Positions 18,465 to 28,190 are shown, counted from the stretch's first letter. The stretch is DNA of 64,000 nt from Chryseobacterium sp. BLS98 (GCF_001045445.1 NZ_LFNF01000003.1:806001-870000), one strand, 5' to 3'. Translations and numbers: made by a program. The notes: a model not told the origin generated them from the letters alone.

Positions 18465-19316
18465 ATGGAAAGAACAGCTTTTATCATTAATCCCTTTTCG
18501 GCCAAAAAAAATTATCAGCCGTTTCTTGACGAGCTCAAAAAAAAGGTTGGTAATCCTTTATATTATATTTCCGAATCTATTCCGGGGACTGATGATTTTA
18601 TCAGGGAAAATTTTGACAATGTTGATATCTTTGTAGCTATCGGAGGGGATGGAACCATCTCTACCGTAGCAAGAAATCTTATCAATACAGATAAAATTCT
18701 GGCCATCTTTCCGGCCGGTTCAGGAAATGGTTTTTCCAACGAGACCAAATTCAGCAAAAATCTGGATGAACTTTTAGATAAAATTAAAGCTAAAGCCTCC
18801 AGAAAGATTGATACTTTTACTGTTAACGACAAATTGTCCATCAACGTTTCTGGAACCGGATTTGACGGAAAAGTCGTTAAAGAATTCGAGAAAACCAGCC
18901 GTGGATTCAAAAATTACATCAAAGTATCTCTGAAAACATTCTTCAATTACAAACCTATCAAGGTGAAGTTCTTCGATGAAGCCTATCAGCAGTACAATGG
19001 GCGGTATCTTATGCTCAATATAGCCAATACACGCCAGTTTGGGAACAACGCCTATATTGCCCCGAATGCAAGTAAAAGTGACGGTTTGGTCGATATGGTG
19101 CTGGTGAAAAAATTCCCGTTGACCTATTCAGCGCTTTTCGCTTTCAGAATGTTTACTAAAAGGCTGAAAGATGATGAATACGTAACCTATCTTCCCGTTT
19201 CGGAAATTTCATTTAAAGTCAATACCAAAAACTGGCATCTTGATGGTGAGTTTAATAAAATAAAATCACCGGTTCATGTGAAAGTACAGCCATCAAGTTT
19301 AAATATTTTAATATAG
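18465..19316 (+). CDS. Diacylglycerol/lipid kinase family protein
   Basis: 283 residues. The catalytic domain shows the nucleotide-binding motifs GGDGTISTVARNL and FPAGSGNGFSNE, as in YegS/DagK and sphingosine kinases, which phosphorylate lipid hydroxyls with ATP. The actual lipid cannot be told from sequence. I start at the ATG at 18465 (MERTAFIINPFSAKKN, the natural first strand). The frame extends upstream to 18426, but that part is the preceding terminator hairpin. Confidence 0.88.
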   Translation: MERTAFIINPFSAKKNYQPFLDELKKKVGNPLYYISESIPGTDDFIRENFDNVDIFVAIGGDGTISTVARNLINTDKILAIFPAGSGNGFSNETKFSKNLDELLDKIKAKASRKIDTFTVNDKLSINVSGTGFDGKVVKEFEKTSRGFKNYIKVSLKTFFNYKPIKVKFFDEAYQQYNGRYLMLNIANTRQFGNNAYIAPNASKSDGLVDMVLVKKFPLTYSALFAFRMFTKRLKDDEYVTYLPVSEISFKVNTKNWHLDGEFNKIKSPVHVKVQPSSLNILI

Positions 19317-19328
19317 TTTTCTGCCGGA

Positions 19329-19787
19329 CTATTTCCAGTAGTTTTTCATAAGATCTGCTACCCACTCAGGCTGTTTGATCTCTGTTTTCGGTTGAAATTC
19401 CTTGAATACAGGTTTAATATCAAGCACAGGTGTTCCGTCAATAGCATCCAGGAACTTTACTTTGATGGATCTGCCATTGTGTTCCAGTAATTCAACTGTT
19501 GCAAGCCCTATTGTGTTTGGTCTGTCCTTTTTGCGCTGTCCGAAAATACCTGTCATCGGATAATTTACATTCCCTCTCGGATGACCGGAAAAAACGATAT
19601 CATCTTTTTTTACCTTGTCAAAATAATAAATGATTTCCAGATGGGAGAAGCTTGAAATGCTGTTAAAAGCTTCCGTAGGAATATGGTCCGCCAATTCAAT
19701 TTCTGCAGTGATGGTTTCCCAGTTGTCATCGATTGGTTCCGTTCTTGAATTTTTGACTGTTGCTACAGGCCGAAGTATTATTTCCAT
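19329..19787 (-). CDS. trmO: TrmO/YaeB family tRNA t6A methyltransferase (TsaA-like)
   Basis: 152 residues of the UPF0066/TsaA beta-barrel family, whose characterised member TrmO N6-methylates t6A37 in tRNA-Thr using SAM. Visible signature: SGHPRGN..YPMTGIFGQRKKDRPNTIGLATVEL, then LDAIDGTPVLDIKP. It lacks the C-terminal extension of E. coli TrmO. Convergent with the lipid kinase gene, with only 12 nt between the stops. Confidence 0.8.
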   Translation of the reverse strand: MEIILRPVATVKNSRTEPIDDNWETITAEIELADHIPTEAFNSISSFSHLEIIYYFDKVKKDDIVFSGHPRGNVNYPMTGIFGQRKKDRPNTIGLATVELLEHNGRSIKVKFLDAIDGTPVLDIKPVFKEFQPKTEIKQPEWVADLMKNYWK

Positions 19788-19812
19788 TTCTAAGTGTTTT
19801 TATATTGATTTT

Positions 19813-21093
19813 TTAAATTTCCAGTTTTTTCTCTATTTCAGTCGGGTGATCCAGACAGTACTGAAGCTGGTTTTTATCCAGCTGTTTTTCCCAGTTGGCA
19901 ACCACTACAGTGGCTACAGAATTTCCAATAACGTTTGTCAGTGCTCTGCATTCGCTCATAAATTTATCAATTCCCAGGATTAAAGTCATTCCTGCAATGG
20001 GTATTTCTGGAACTACAGCCAAAGTTGCCGCTAAAGTAACGAACCCTGCTCCTGTAACTCCTGCAGCACCCTTTGAGCTGAGCATTGCCACCAAAAGCAG
20101 CATTAATTGTTTTTCCAGCGGAAGGTGAATGTTCAGGGCCTGGGCTATAAAAAGAGAAGCCAGCGTCATATAAATGTTTGTTCCATCCAGGTTAAAAGAA
20201 TATCCTGTAGGAACCACCAGCCCTACAATCGCTCTTGAGCAGCCTGCTTTTTCAAGTTTTTCCATAATTCCCGGAAGTGCCGATTCGGAAGAGCTGGTTC
20301 CTAGAACCAACAGCAGTTCCTCCTTCAGATAAAACATCAGCTTAAAAATATTGAATCCGTTGTACCAGGCTACGGCACCCAAAACCAAAACAACAAAAAG
20401 AATAGAGGTAATATAAAATGTTCCCACTAGATATATAAGATTCAGCACCGAATGAAGGCCATATTTTCCAATGGTAAATGCCATGGCACCAAAAGCTCCG
20501 ATCGGGGCAAGCTTCATCAGTAAGTGGACTATTTTGAATATCGGAGTCGACAGATCCTGTAAAAAATCGGTTACTTTCTGGCTTTTTTCTTTGGTTAAAA
20601 CCAGGGCAACACCCATTAAAATGGCTACAAGTAATACCTGCAGTATGTTTTCGCCAACCAACGGGCTGAAAAGTGTTTCAGGAATGATATTCATGATAAA
20701 GCCGGTCAGCGTGGTATCATGGGCTTTTTGCTGATACTGCGAAACATCTCCGGACAGGGTAGCGGGATCAACGTTTAAGCCATGTCCCGGCTGCAGAAAG
20801 TTTCCGACAATCAACCCGATAATCAGGGCTAAAGTTGAAAATGTAAAGAAATAGATCATTGCTTTTATGGCAATACGTCCGACTTTTTTTAGGTCAGTCA
20901 TATGCGCGATTCCAAGCGTTAAAGTAATGAAAATCACAGGGGCTATAATCATTTTCACCAGTTTGATGAACCCGTCGCCCAGCGGTTTCATTTTTTCGCC
21001 CAGTTCAGGATAAAACCTTCCTAAAAGTATACCGGCTGCTATGGCAATAATAACCTGAAAATAAAGCTGTTGGTGAATTTGTTTCGCTTTCAA
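19813..21093 (-). CDS. dctA: Dicarboxylate/amino acid:cation symporter
   Basis: 426 residues, DAACS (SLC1-like) family, inner membrane. The re-entrant hairpin motif [11 protein letters not shown] and the [19 protein letters not shown] motif of TM7/HP2 are clear, as is [16 protein letters not shown]. Imports C4-dicarboxylates or acidic amino acids with Na+ or H+. DctA versus GltP specificity cannot be decided by eye. A TGACA-AA-TGTCA inverted repeat lies about 52 nt upstream of the start, a possible operator. Confidence 0.85.
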   Translation of the reverse strand: MKAKQIHQQLYFQVIIAIAAGILLGRFYPELGEKMKPLGDGFIKLVKMIIAPVIFITLTLGIAHMTDLKKVGRIAIKAMIYFFTFSTLALIIGLIVGNFLQPGHGLNVDPATLSGDVSQYQQKAHDTTLTGFIMNIIPETLFSPLVGENILQVLLVAILMGVALVLTKEKSQKVTDFLQDLSTPIFKIVHLLMKLAPIGAFGAMAFTIGKYGLHSVLNLIYLVGTFYITSILFVVLVLGAVAWYNGFNIFKLMFYLKEELLLVLGTSSSESALPGIMEKLEKAGCSRAIVGLVVPTGYSFNLDGTNIYMTLASLFIAQALNIHLPLEKQLMLLLVAMLSSKGAAGVTGAGFVTLAATLAVVPEIPIAGMTLILGIDKFMSECRALTNVIGNSVATVVVANWEKQLDKNQLQYCLDHPTEIEKKLEI

Positions 21094-21144
21094 AGGATTC
21101 TTTTTATTTTGGATGCGGAAAATTAAGAATTTTTATCTTAAACA

Positions 21145-21156
21145 TGACAAATGTCA
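21145..21156. promoter_or_regulatory. Inverted repeat upstream of the dicarboxylate symporter
   Basis: TGACA (21145-21149), AA, TGTCA (21152-21156), embedded in a quasi-palindrome TTAAACATGACA...TGTCAGTTAA. It is well placed for a dimeric regulator site. No regulator gene lies beside it. Confidence 0.3.
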
Positions 21157-21273
21157 GTTAAAATAATCCGGAGGTCTTGAAAAAGAGAAGGAGAAGTCAA
21201 AAGATAGAAGATTCTGAAAGTTTCTATAAAAAAACGTCTCTTTTGACTGAATGGTTCGTTCTTAAAAGAAATA

Positions 21274-21358
21274 ATGCTTCGACTCCGCTCAGTATGACAG
21301 TTTACAGTCTCTACACTTATACTTATTAGAGATGTCATGCTGAGCGTAGTCGAAGCAT
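21274..21358. repeat. Long inverted repeat (TGTCATGCTGAGC...GTCGAAGCAT type)
   Basis: Two 26-nt arms, 21274-21299 and 21333-21358, are inverted copies differing at two positions, separated by 33 nt. Each arm reads TGTCATnCTGAGCG and then nAGTCGAAGCAT. I recognise this as a dispersed intergenic hairpin repeat common in Bacteroidetes. It lies 3' of ggt and may help end its transcript. Confidence 0.8.
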
Positions 21359-21390
21359 ATAAAAGCTTTGGTAGAAATGAATCTGTGTAA

Positions 21391-23079
21391 TTATTCCACC
21401 GCAACCGAATCATCCCCGCGGCCATCTGCCACAGCATGGATGTTTCCATTATCATCCATCAGGATCAGTTCGGTTTTTCCGATGTATTTTATTTTTTCGA
21501 TCACATAATTTTTGCTTTTAAGAGCTTCAATTGTACTTTCGGGGAAATTATTTTCTACGGTAATTTTTTCGGGAAGCCACTGATGATGGAACTTTGGTGC
21601 ATTCACTGAAATATTGGCATTCAGTTTAAAATCTACCACATTCACAATAGACTGATAAACGGAAGTAGGAATGGTGGTTCCTCCCGGTGTTCCAACAACC
21701 ATGTAAGGTTTTCCGTTTTTAAGCAGGATAGTAGGAGTCATTGAAGAAAGCATCCTTTTATTAGGCTGTATAGAGTTGGCTTCCCCACCTACGGCCCCAA
21801 ACATATTCGGAACGCCAGGTTTAATAGAGAAATCGTCCATTTCGTTGTTTAAAAAGAATCCGGCACCTGAAACAACAACTTTACTTCCATAGTATCCGTT
21901 GAGGGTAGTCGTTACAGAAGCTGCATTTCCGTCTTTGTCAATAACGGAAATATGGGTGGTCTGTGTTGATTCTTTGGGCTGTTCGATGATTTTTCCTACT
22001 TCTGAACTAGGGGTAGCCTTACTGAAGCTGAAGCTTTTCCATCTGCTTTTTAAATAAGCATCAGAAGTCAGGTAAGTGGTTTTATCCTCAATGAAATCAG
22101 GGTCGCCCATATATTCTGCTCTGTCTGCAAAAGCTCTTCTTTCAGCTTCCGTCATGATCTGTACAGCTTCCGTTGAGTTCTGCTGATATTTTTCAAGGTT
22201 TTCGTATCCGGCCATTGTCAGCATTTGGGCAAGCAATACACCGCCACTGGAAGGAAGAGGCATGGTTACCACGCGGTTTCCTTTATAATCAAATTCTAAA
22301 GGTTTTCTTTCTGCTGTTTTATAATTTTTAAGGTCTTCCAAAGTAATGATTCCGTTGCCTTTTTTCATTTCGGAAACCATTAATTCAGCGGTTTTACCTT
22401 CATAAAATCCTTTGGCTCCCAGTTTCTGAATTAATTTCAGTGTGGCAGCCAGCTCTTTCTGCACCAAAAGATCACCGGCTTTCCATGGACTATCTTTTAC
22501 AAAAGCGATAGAAGATTTATTGTGTTTTAAGAAGTTTTCTTTGTGGGTATTCAGCATATTGGCTTCCATTTCCGTGATGGCAAATCCTTTTTCTGCCAAA
22601 TCAATAGCTGGCTGGATAATTTTGTCCATCGGGAGTTTACAGTATTTTAAAGTCGCAAAAAATCCGGCTATGCTTCCAGGGATTCCCACTGCGAGTCTTC
22701 CGTTTTGGGACAGGTCTGTATTGGCTTTTCCGGTTTTGTCAACATACATGTCTCTGGAAGCTTTCCTGGGAGCTGTTTCTCTATAATCCAGCGTGAATTT
22801 TTCACCATTGTTTTTCACACCGACCAGAAAACCGCCACCACCGATATTTCCGGCCTGAGGATATACCACAGCAAGGGCATATTGTGTTGCCACAATAGCA
22901 TCGTAAGCATTTCCTCCCATCTTCATAATATCCGCTCCCGCCTGGCTTGCAAGAGGGTGGGCAGAAACCACTACACCTTTATTCTTTACTTTCACCTCTT
23001 TTATGATGTTGAAATCAGTAAACTGTGCCCAGTATATATTACCTGCCAACAGTACTGCTGCAATAAAAAACTTCTTCAT
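21391..23079 (-). CDS. ggt: Gamma-glutamyltranspeptidase
   Basis: 562 residues with a signal peptide (cleavage near IYWAQ). Cleaves gamma-glutamyl bonds of glutathione and related compounds in the periplasm. The self-cleavage nucleophile is Thr374 in QTTHISVIDKDGNAASVT, the exact family context. GTPGGTTIPTSVYQ is the conserved small-subunit loop. Substrate-binding segments LDYRETAP and LPSSGGV are present. Length and layout are normal. No partner genes nearby. Confidence 0.95.
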   Translation of the reverse strand: MKKFFIAAVLLAGNIYWAQFTDFNIIKEVKVKNKGVVVSAHPLASQAGADIMKMGGNAYDAIVATQYALAVVYPQAGNIGGGGFLVGVKNNGEKFTLDYRETAPRKASRDMYVDKTGKANTDLSQNGRLAVGIPGSIAGFFATLKYCKLPMDKIIQPAIDLAEKGFAITEMEANMLNTHKENFLKHNKSSIAFVKDSPWKAGDLLVQKELAATLKLIQKLGAKGFYEGKTAELMVSEMKKGNGIITLEDLKNYKTAERKPLEFDYKGNRVVTMPLPSSGGVLLAQMLTMAGYENLEKYQQNSTEAVQIMTEAERRAFADRAEYMGDPDFIEDKTTYLTSDAYLKSRWKSFSFSKATPSSEVGKIIEQPKESTQTTHISVIDKDGNAASVTTTLNGYYGSKVVVSGAGFFLNNEMDDFSIKPGVPNMFGAVGGEANSIQPNKRMLSSMTPTILLKNGKPYMVVGTPGGTTIPTSVYQSIVNVVDFKLNANISVNAPKFHHQWLPEKITVENNFPESTIEALKSKNYVIEKIKYIGKTELILMDDNGNIHAVADGRGDDSVAVE

Positions 23080-23334
23080 ATGATTTTTGTTTTAAACAAA
23101 AGTAGAGAATTTTTGAAGAAACTGTCAGTCTTTAACAGGAGTTTATATTTGTAAAAATCACTAAAAAATAAATTATTCGTTAAATTATTTATTTGTATGA
23201 AAAATATAAAACAGATTGATTAATTTATTTGATTTATTGGTATTGTTTTATTTATTTTCATTAAATATGGCGTTTTATTGAGTTTAATATAGTATTTTAT
23301 GTATTTAATTGTTATTTTTGATAAAAGAAACCAT

Positions 23335-26190
23335 ATGAGAAAAAATTACCAGAAAATTGCTTTGCTTGGAGTATTGTTTTTTATTTCAGCAAATGCCAGT
23401 GCCCAAACCAATGATTCTATAAAGACCAACCAGGTAGATGAAGTAAAGATCTCCATTGGTTCAAGGAATAAAGCCCGGGTCGCTACTGATACTCCCGTTC
23501 CTGTAGATGTTATTAACATCGGATCCCAGTCGGTTTTAAGCCCACAAATGGATCTTAATCAGATTCTGAATTATGCAGCGCCTTCTTTTACGTCCAACTC
23601 AACAACCGTAGCGGATGGAACAGACCATGTGGATCCCGCCCAATTAAGAGGGCTCGGACCTGATCAGGTATTGGTTCTTCTCAATGGAAAAAGAAGGCAT
23701 ACCTCTTCTTTGGTCAATATCAACGGTTCGCCGGGCAGAGGATCGGTAGGGACCGACCTCAATGCAATTCCCGCATTTGCTATTGAAAGATTAGAGGTGT
23801 TGAGGGACGGAGCTTCTGCACAATATGGCTCTGATGCTATTGCAGGGGTCATTAACGTCATTATGAAGAAAAATACCAATGCTTTTACAGCTGCTGTTAC
23901 AGCGGGAGCTTTTAATTCAAAAGGATCCAATGATCATCATGGAGGCTGGGATGGCGGAAAATACCAGGTGGATCTTAATTATGGAACTAAGCTTGGAACA
24001 AGCGGATTTATCAATTTCACGGCAAGTTTATTAAGCCGGGACGATACCAGGAGGGCTATGGCTGCGACCGGAGATATTTTTAATGCCTATAATGCCATTG
24101 AGCAAAGAGCATTGGAAAACGGGGTAAATATTTCTTCGCTTTTTGGAAACATTAGTAATACTCCAAACACACAGCAAATCATAGGTTATATCCATCAGTA
24201 TGCCCCGCAGGTCGGTTATTTTACAGCCCAGCAGCAAGCGGGTATTCAATCTGCAAATACTATTGCACAATTACAGAACTTGTTGAGAGTTGATGTAACT
24301 GAAAATGAATTGGCTTACAGGAAACTGACAAGGGATGATTTTAATATGAGGGTAGGACAGTCGAAACTGACATCCGGCCAGTTTTTTATGAATTCTGAAT
24401 TTGATCTTTCTTCATCAGTGAAGGGGTATGCCTTTGGGGGTATTTCTTACAGAGACGGTAATGCTGCCGGCTTTTTCAGAAGACCCAATCAGAACAGAAC
24501 TTCCACTTCGTTGTATCCCAATGGTTTTTTGCCTGAAATAGCCTCTGATGTGATTGATCTTTCTTTTGCAGGTGGATTTAAAGGAAAATTGGGAAATGTC
24601 AATTACGACATCAGTAACACTTTTGGTCAGAATACTTTTGATTATACCATTAAAAACACTGCCAATGCATCCATGCCTTATCCTAGCAAAACAGAATTTG
24701 ATGCAGGAGGATTAAGCTTTATGCAGAATACCATCAATGCAGATTTCGATACAAAAGTTGACTGGCTGAAAGGCTTTAATATAGCTTTCGGAGGTGAAGC
24801 GAGGTTTGAACGGTATAAGATAAAAAACGGAGAAGAGGCATCATGGGCGCTTTATGATATCAACGGAAGGATTCAGACACCAACAACTGATGTTTCTTTA
24901 AAACCAACTGATTTTTTTGGAGCTACCAGACCAGGTGGATCACAGGTGTTCCCAGGTTTCAGGCCTGAAAATGCTTTAAATAAAGGGAGGCAGTCTGTAG
25001 CGGCTTATGTGGATACTGAACTGGATGTTACGGATAAGTGGCTTTTGAGTGCGGCTTTACGTTATGAAAACTATTCAGACTTTGGATCTACCTTCAATTA
25101 TAAAGTTGCAACCCGATATAAACTGACTGATCAGATCAATTTAAGAGCGGCTCATTCTACAGGCTTCAGAGCGCCTTCTTTGCAGCAGATTTACTTTAAT
25201 GCTACAGCAACTCAGTTTGTTGGCGGTACAGCGTTTGAAGTGGGTACGTTTTCAAATGATTCGGAAGCGGCCAAGCTGTTGGGTATTCCACAGTTAAAAC
25301 AGGAAGAATCAACAAGTTATTCCGCCGGGTTTACAGCTAAAATTCCACAAGCCAATCTTACCTTTACGGTTGATGGATATTATATTAAAATTAAGAACAG
25401 GGTAGTTCTTACCGATCAGTTTTCAAGACCATCCGGAACTTTTCCTGATGGAAGTCCGCAGAAAAATCTACAGGTTCTTTTTGACCAGGCTAATGCTAAT
25501 GCGGCAACATTTTTCGCTAATGCCATTGATACCCAGACTAAAGGACTGGAAGGAGTTATTTCCCACAGAGGGAGATTTTCTGAAAAGTTTTCATTAAACT
25601 CTGATCTGGCAGTGACTATATCCAAAACCAACAGGATAGGAGAGATTCATGGTTCGGATGCTTTGATTAATGCGGGGCAGATCAACAGATATTACTCGGA
25701 ATCCAGCAGGATCTACCTGCAGGAAGCTGTTCCTAGATTTAAGGCATCTCTTAATAATTCTTTTGAGATCAGCAGGTTTAATGTGCTTCTTAGAAACGTG
25801 TATTTCGGAAAAGTTACCGACCCGAATGTGATGGATGCTAACGGAGACGGGATTATAAGTGGTGAGATTATCAACGGGCAGGCAGTTGCCACAGAACATC
25901 CTGTTTGGGGTGGCAAAGTGATTACTGATCTTTCGGTAGGCTATAAATTCAGCAATCAATTCAGGCTGACGATTGGAGCCAATAATTTATTTGATATTTA
26001 TCCGGATAAAAATTATGGGCCTGCTGTTGTGAAAACACCTGCTCTGGATAGTTCCGGCAACCTGGTGTATGTTGCCAATGCTGCTCCTGTAGATCTTACC
26101 AACCAGAATCAGTTTGTTTATTCAAGAAACACATCTCAGTTTGGGATGAACGGAAGGTTTCTTTTTGCCAGGGTCAACCTGAGCTTTTAA
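23335..26190 (+). CDS. TonB-dependent outer-membrane receptor
   Basis: 951 residues from the ATG at 23335 (MRKNYQKIALLGVLF, signal peptide ending ANASAQ). An upstream start at 23299 is rejected because a -7 box TATTTTTG at 23313-23320 falls after it. Plug domain with LRGLGPDQVLVLLNGKRRH and IERLEVLRDGASAQYGSDAIAGVINVIMKK; a 22-strand barrel ending in the expected terminal Phe (LFARVNLSF). The barrel is rich in Asn/Gly/Tyr. No SusD-like partner follows, so it is not a SusCD glycan system. Ligand unknown (siderophore, metal or cofactor). Confidence 0.9.
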   Translation: MRKNYQKIALLGVLFFISANASAQTNDSIKTNQVDEVKISIGSRNKARVATDTPVPVDVINIGSQSVLSPQMDLNQILNYAAPSFTSNSTTVADGTDHVDPAQLRGLGPDQVLVLLNGKRRHTSSLVNINGSPGRGSVGTDLNAIPAFAIERLEVLRDGASAQYGSDAIAGVINVIMKKNTNAFTAAVTAGAFNSKGSNDHHGGWDGGKYQVDLNYGTKLGTSGFINFTASLLSRDDTRRAMAATGDIFNAYNAIEQRALENGVNISSLFGNISNTPNTQQIIGYIHQYAPQVGYFTAQQQAGIQSANTIAQLQNLLRVDVTENELAYRKLTRDDFNMRVGQSKLTSGQFFMNSEFDLSSSVKGYAFGGISYRDGNAAGFFRRPNQNRTSTSLYPNGFLPEIASDVIDLSFAGGFKGKLGNVNYDISNTFGQNTFDYTIKNTANASMPYPSKTEFDAGGLSFMQNTINADFDTKVDWLKGFNIAFGGEARFERYKIKNGEEASWALYDINGRIQTPTTDVSLKPTDFFGATRPGGSQVFPGFRPENALNKGRQSVAAYVDTELDVTDKWLLSAALRYENYSDFGSTFNYKVATRYKLTDQINLRAAHSTGFRAPSLQQIYFNATATQFVGGTAFEVGTFSNDSEAAKLLGIPQLKQEESTSYSAGFTAKIPQANLTFTVDGYYIKIKNRVVLTDQFSRPSGTFPDGSPQKNLQVLFDQANANAATFFANAIDTQTKGLEGVISHRGRFSEKFSLNSDLAVTISKTNRIGEIHGSDALINAGQINRYYSESSRIYLQEAVPRFKASLNNSFEISRFNVLLRNVYFGKVTDPNVMDANGDGIISGEIINGQAVATEHPVWGGKVITDLSVGYKFSNQFRLTIGANNLFDIYPDKNYGPAVVKTPALDSSGNLVYVANAAPVDLTNQNQFVYSRNTSQFGMNGRFLFARVNLSF

Positions 26191-26212
26191 AGGCTTCTTT
26201 TCAGGTATAATG

Positions 26213-26245
26213 AAAAAGGTATGTTTTTGCATACCTTTTTTATTT
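26213..26245 (+). terminator. TonB receptor terminator
   Basis: AAAAAGGTATG / CATACCTTTTT stem with loop TTTTTG and a T run, 23 nt after the stop. Confidence 0.88.
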
Positions 26246-26294
26246 TGGATGGTATGATTTTTTTACTTTTGTACAATTCTAAAAAATATGTAAA

Positions 26295-27260
26295 ATGGAA
26301 TCCTATACGGAAAGAATACTCATTACAGGTGCATTGGGACAGATCGGCACCGAACTGACAAACAGACTTGTTGAAATTCACGGGGCTGACAACGTTGTAG
26401 CATCAGGACTGGACAGATGGCAAAAAGGAATTACTGCTGCAGGACATTACGAAAGAATGGATGTTACCAATACGCAGTTGGTAAGACAGGTAATCAAGGA
26501 TTATGAGATCACTACAGTGTATCACCTGGCTTCTCTTTTATCCGGAACTTCAGAAAAGCAGCCGATTTTCGCCTGGAAACTTAATCTGGAACCTCTCCTT
26601 CATTTTTGTGAAATGGCAAAGGAAGGGCTCCTTAAAAAGATCTTCTGGCCAAGTTCAATTGCTGTATTTGGTAAAGGAATTCCAAAACAGAATGTAGGAC
26701 AGGATGTTGTTTTGAATCCTACCACCGTGTATGGGATTTCCAAAATGGCCGGAGAAAAATGGTGCGAATATTATTTTGATAAATATGGAGTAGATGTAAG
26801 AAGCATCAGATACCCTGGACTTATCTCATGGAAAACTCCTGCAGGGGGTGGTACTACCGATTATGCCGTAGAGATTTTTTACGAAGCGATAGAGGAAGGC
26901 AAATATACCAGCTTTATTTCTGAAGACACGGGAATGCCAATGTTGTATATGGATGATGCCATCAATGCTACCTTGAAATTAATGGAAGCTCCGAAAGAAA
27001 GTCTTACCGTTCGTTCTTCTTACAATTTGGGTGGAATGTCATTTACTCCTAAAGAACTGGCAGAAGAAATCAAGAAAGAAATACCGGATTTTTCGATCGA
27101 TTATCAGCCGGATTTCAGACAGGCAATTGCAGATTCATGGCCGGCTTCCATTGATGATTCCGTTGCGAAAAAAGACTGGGGGCTTACTTATGATTTCGGA
27201 ATTTCTGAAATGACGAAGGATATGATTAAGAATCTCAGAGTGAAATTAAATAAAAGTTAA
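26295..27260 (+). CDS. tdh: L-threonine 3-dehydrogenase, SDR (epimerase-like) type
   Basis: 321 residues. Oxidises L-threonine to 2-amino-3-ketobutyrate with NAD+. Rossmann motif GALGQIG (12-18), catalytic Ser at 120-121 (WPSSIAVFG), and Tyr146-x3-Lys150 (YGISK). The SDR-type threonine dehydrogenase is typical of flavobacteria and differs from the zinc-dependent E. coli Tdh. GGGTTDYAVEI and the PMLYMDDAINA stretch fit this subgroup. A -7 box TACTTTTG lies at 26264-26271. No kbl (2-amino-3-ketobutyrate ligase) gene is adjacent. Confidence 0.86.
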   Translation: MESYTERILITGALGQIGTELTNRLVEIHGADNVVASGLDRWQKGITAAGHYERMDVTNTQLVRQVIKDYEITTVYHLASLLSGTSEKQPIFAWKLNLEPLLHFCEMAKEGLLKKIFWPSSIAVFGKGIPKQNVGQDVVLNPTTVYGISKMAGEKWCEYYFDKYGVDVRSIRYPGLISWKTPAGGGTTDYAVEIFYEAIEEGKYTSFISEDTGMPMLYMDDAINATLKLMEAPKESLTVRSSYNLGGMSFTPKELAEEIKKEIPDFSIDYQPDFRQAIADSWPASIDDSVAKKDWGLTYDFGISEMTKDMIKNLRVKLNKS

Positions 27261-27344
27261 TTACTTAAAGCTAATGTTTAAATATTAATTTATTTAACAT
27301 CTGATTTATAATTAATTATGAATATTATCTAAAATTTAATTTAA

Positions 27345-28097
27345 ATGATTTTATTGACTTTTAACATCTTAAATATTGAAGCTGAAGCTAAAAACGGTTC
27401 GGAAATTTCGGATGTGGAAAGACTGAAAATTGCAGAAGACAATACAAAAGCTATTCTTCGGATTTTAGATATTTATGACATTAAAGCCAGTTTTTTTGTA
27501 GAGGTTTCCATCGCTGAAAAATTGCAGAATTTATTAAAAGCAATTTCATCCAAAGGGCATGAAATTGCTTTTTATAATAAGAACTCCAATCTGCATGAAA
27601 TTGAAAATGTCAAAAAAAATATTCAGGATCTTTTGGAAAAACAGATCAGGGGAATCAGGCAAAAAGATTTTAAACTGCCTCAGGAAAATCTGAAATCATT
27701 GGAGTTTAATTATGTTTCCAATATCGATAATGCAGATATTCTTTTTCCCTTCAAAAGGCTGAAAAGAGATACGGAGATCAGTGAAGAAGACGGATTGAGT
27801 ATTGTACCGGAAAGCATCTCGCCATACAGCCAGCTGCCGTATAATGATTTTGTATTTCAGATCCTGCCGATGAAGTATTATCAGAATATGGTTTTTGAAA
27901 CCCTTAAAAAGGATGATTTTGTACTGATCTATCTTAATTCCTGGCAATTCACCGACTTTAAAAAGTATAGATTTGACATCCCGTTTTACAGGAGCCTTTT
28001 TTCGGGTAAAAAAATGGAGGACAAGCTGGAGGCACTCCTTGCCTGGATCGATGAGAATGATATGGCTACTTCGCGTATGAAGGATTATATTTTTTAG
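27345..28097 (+). CDS. NodB-fold polysaccharide deacetylase-like protein lacking metal ligands
   Basis: 250 residues resembling the flavobacterial polysaccharide deacetylases that begin MILLSFDIEEFD. Here motif 1 reads LLTFNIL (Asn7 where the metal or catalytic Asp should be). The KASFFVEVSIAEKL strand is kept, but the His motif after GHEIA reads FYNKNSNLHE instead of SHxxxH. The late motif HPWEF appears as NSWQF. Fold and length are preserved while every expected metal ligand is changed, so I infer a non-catalytic paralogue. A GGGATTA repeat array starts just after the stop. Confidence 0.7.
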   Translation: MILLTFNILNIEAEAKNGSEISDVERLKIAEDNTKAILRILDIYDIKASFFVEVSIAEKLQNLLKAISSKGHEIAFYNKNSNLHEIENVKKNIQDLLEKQIRGIRQKDFKLPQENLKSLEFNYVSNIDNADILFPFKRLKRDTEISEEDGLSIVPESISPYSQLPYNDFVFQILPMKYYQNMVFETLKKDDFVLIYLNSWQFTDFKKYRFDIPFYRSLFSGKKMEDKLEALLAWIDENDMATSRMKDYIF

Positions 28098-28104
28098 GTA
28101 GCAG

Positions 28105-28167
28105 GGATTAGGGATTAGGGATTAGGGATTAGGGATTAGGGATTAGGGATTAGGGGCTGCGTCGCAG
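28105..28167. repeat. GGGATTA heptad array with 11-nt palindrome
   Basis: Seven tandem copies of GGGATTA (one shortened to 6 nt) run from 28105 to about 28153. GGGG and the perfect palindrome CTGCGTCGCAG (28157-28167) follow. The array starts 7 nt after the stop codon of the NodB-like gene. The unit resembles a telomere-type G-rich repeat and could form G-quadruplex DNA or RNA. Confidence 0.88.
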
Positions 28168-28190
28168 TTGAAATTCCGGTCTTTGTTTAT

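Noticed and set aside
21138..21455. 105-residue minus-strand frame after ggt
   Set aside because: Spans the long inverted repeat and the end of ggt; composition is non-protein-like.
23299..26190. SusC-type receptor of a polysaccharide utilisation locus
   Set aside because: No SusD-like lipoprotein or glycan enzymes follow; the next gene is threonine dehydrogenase.
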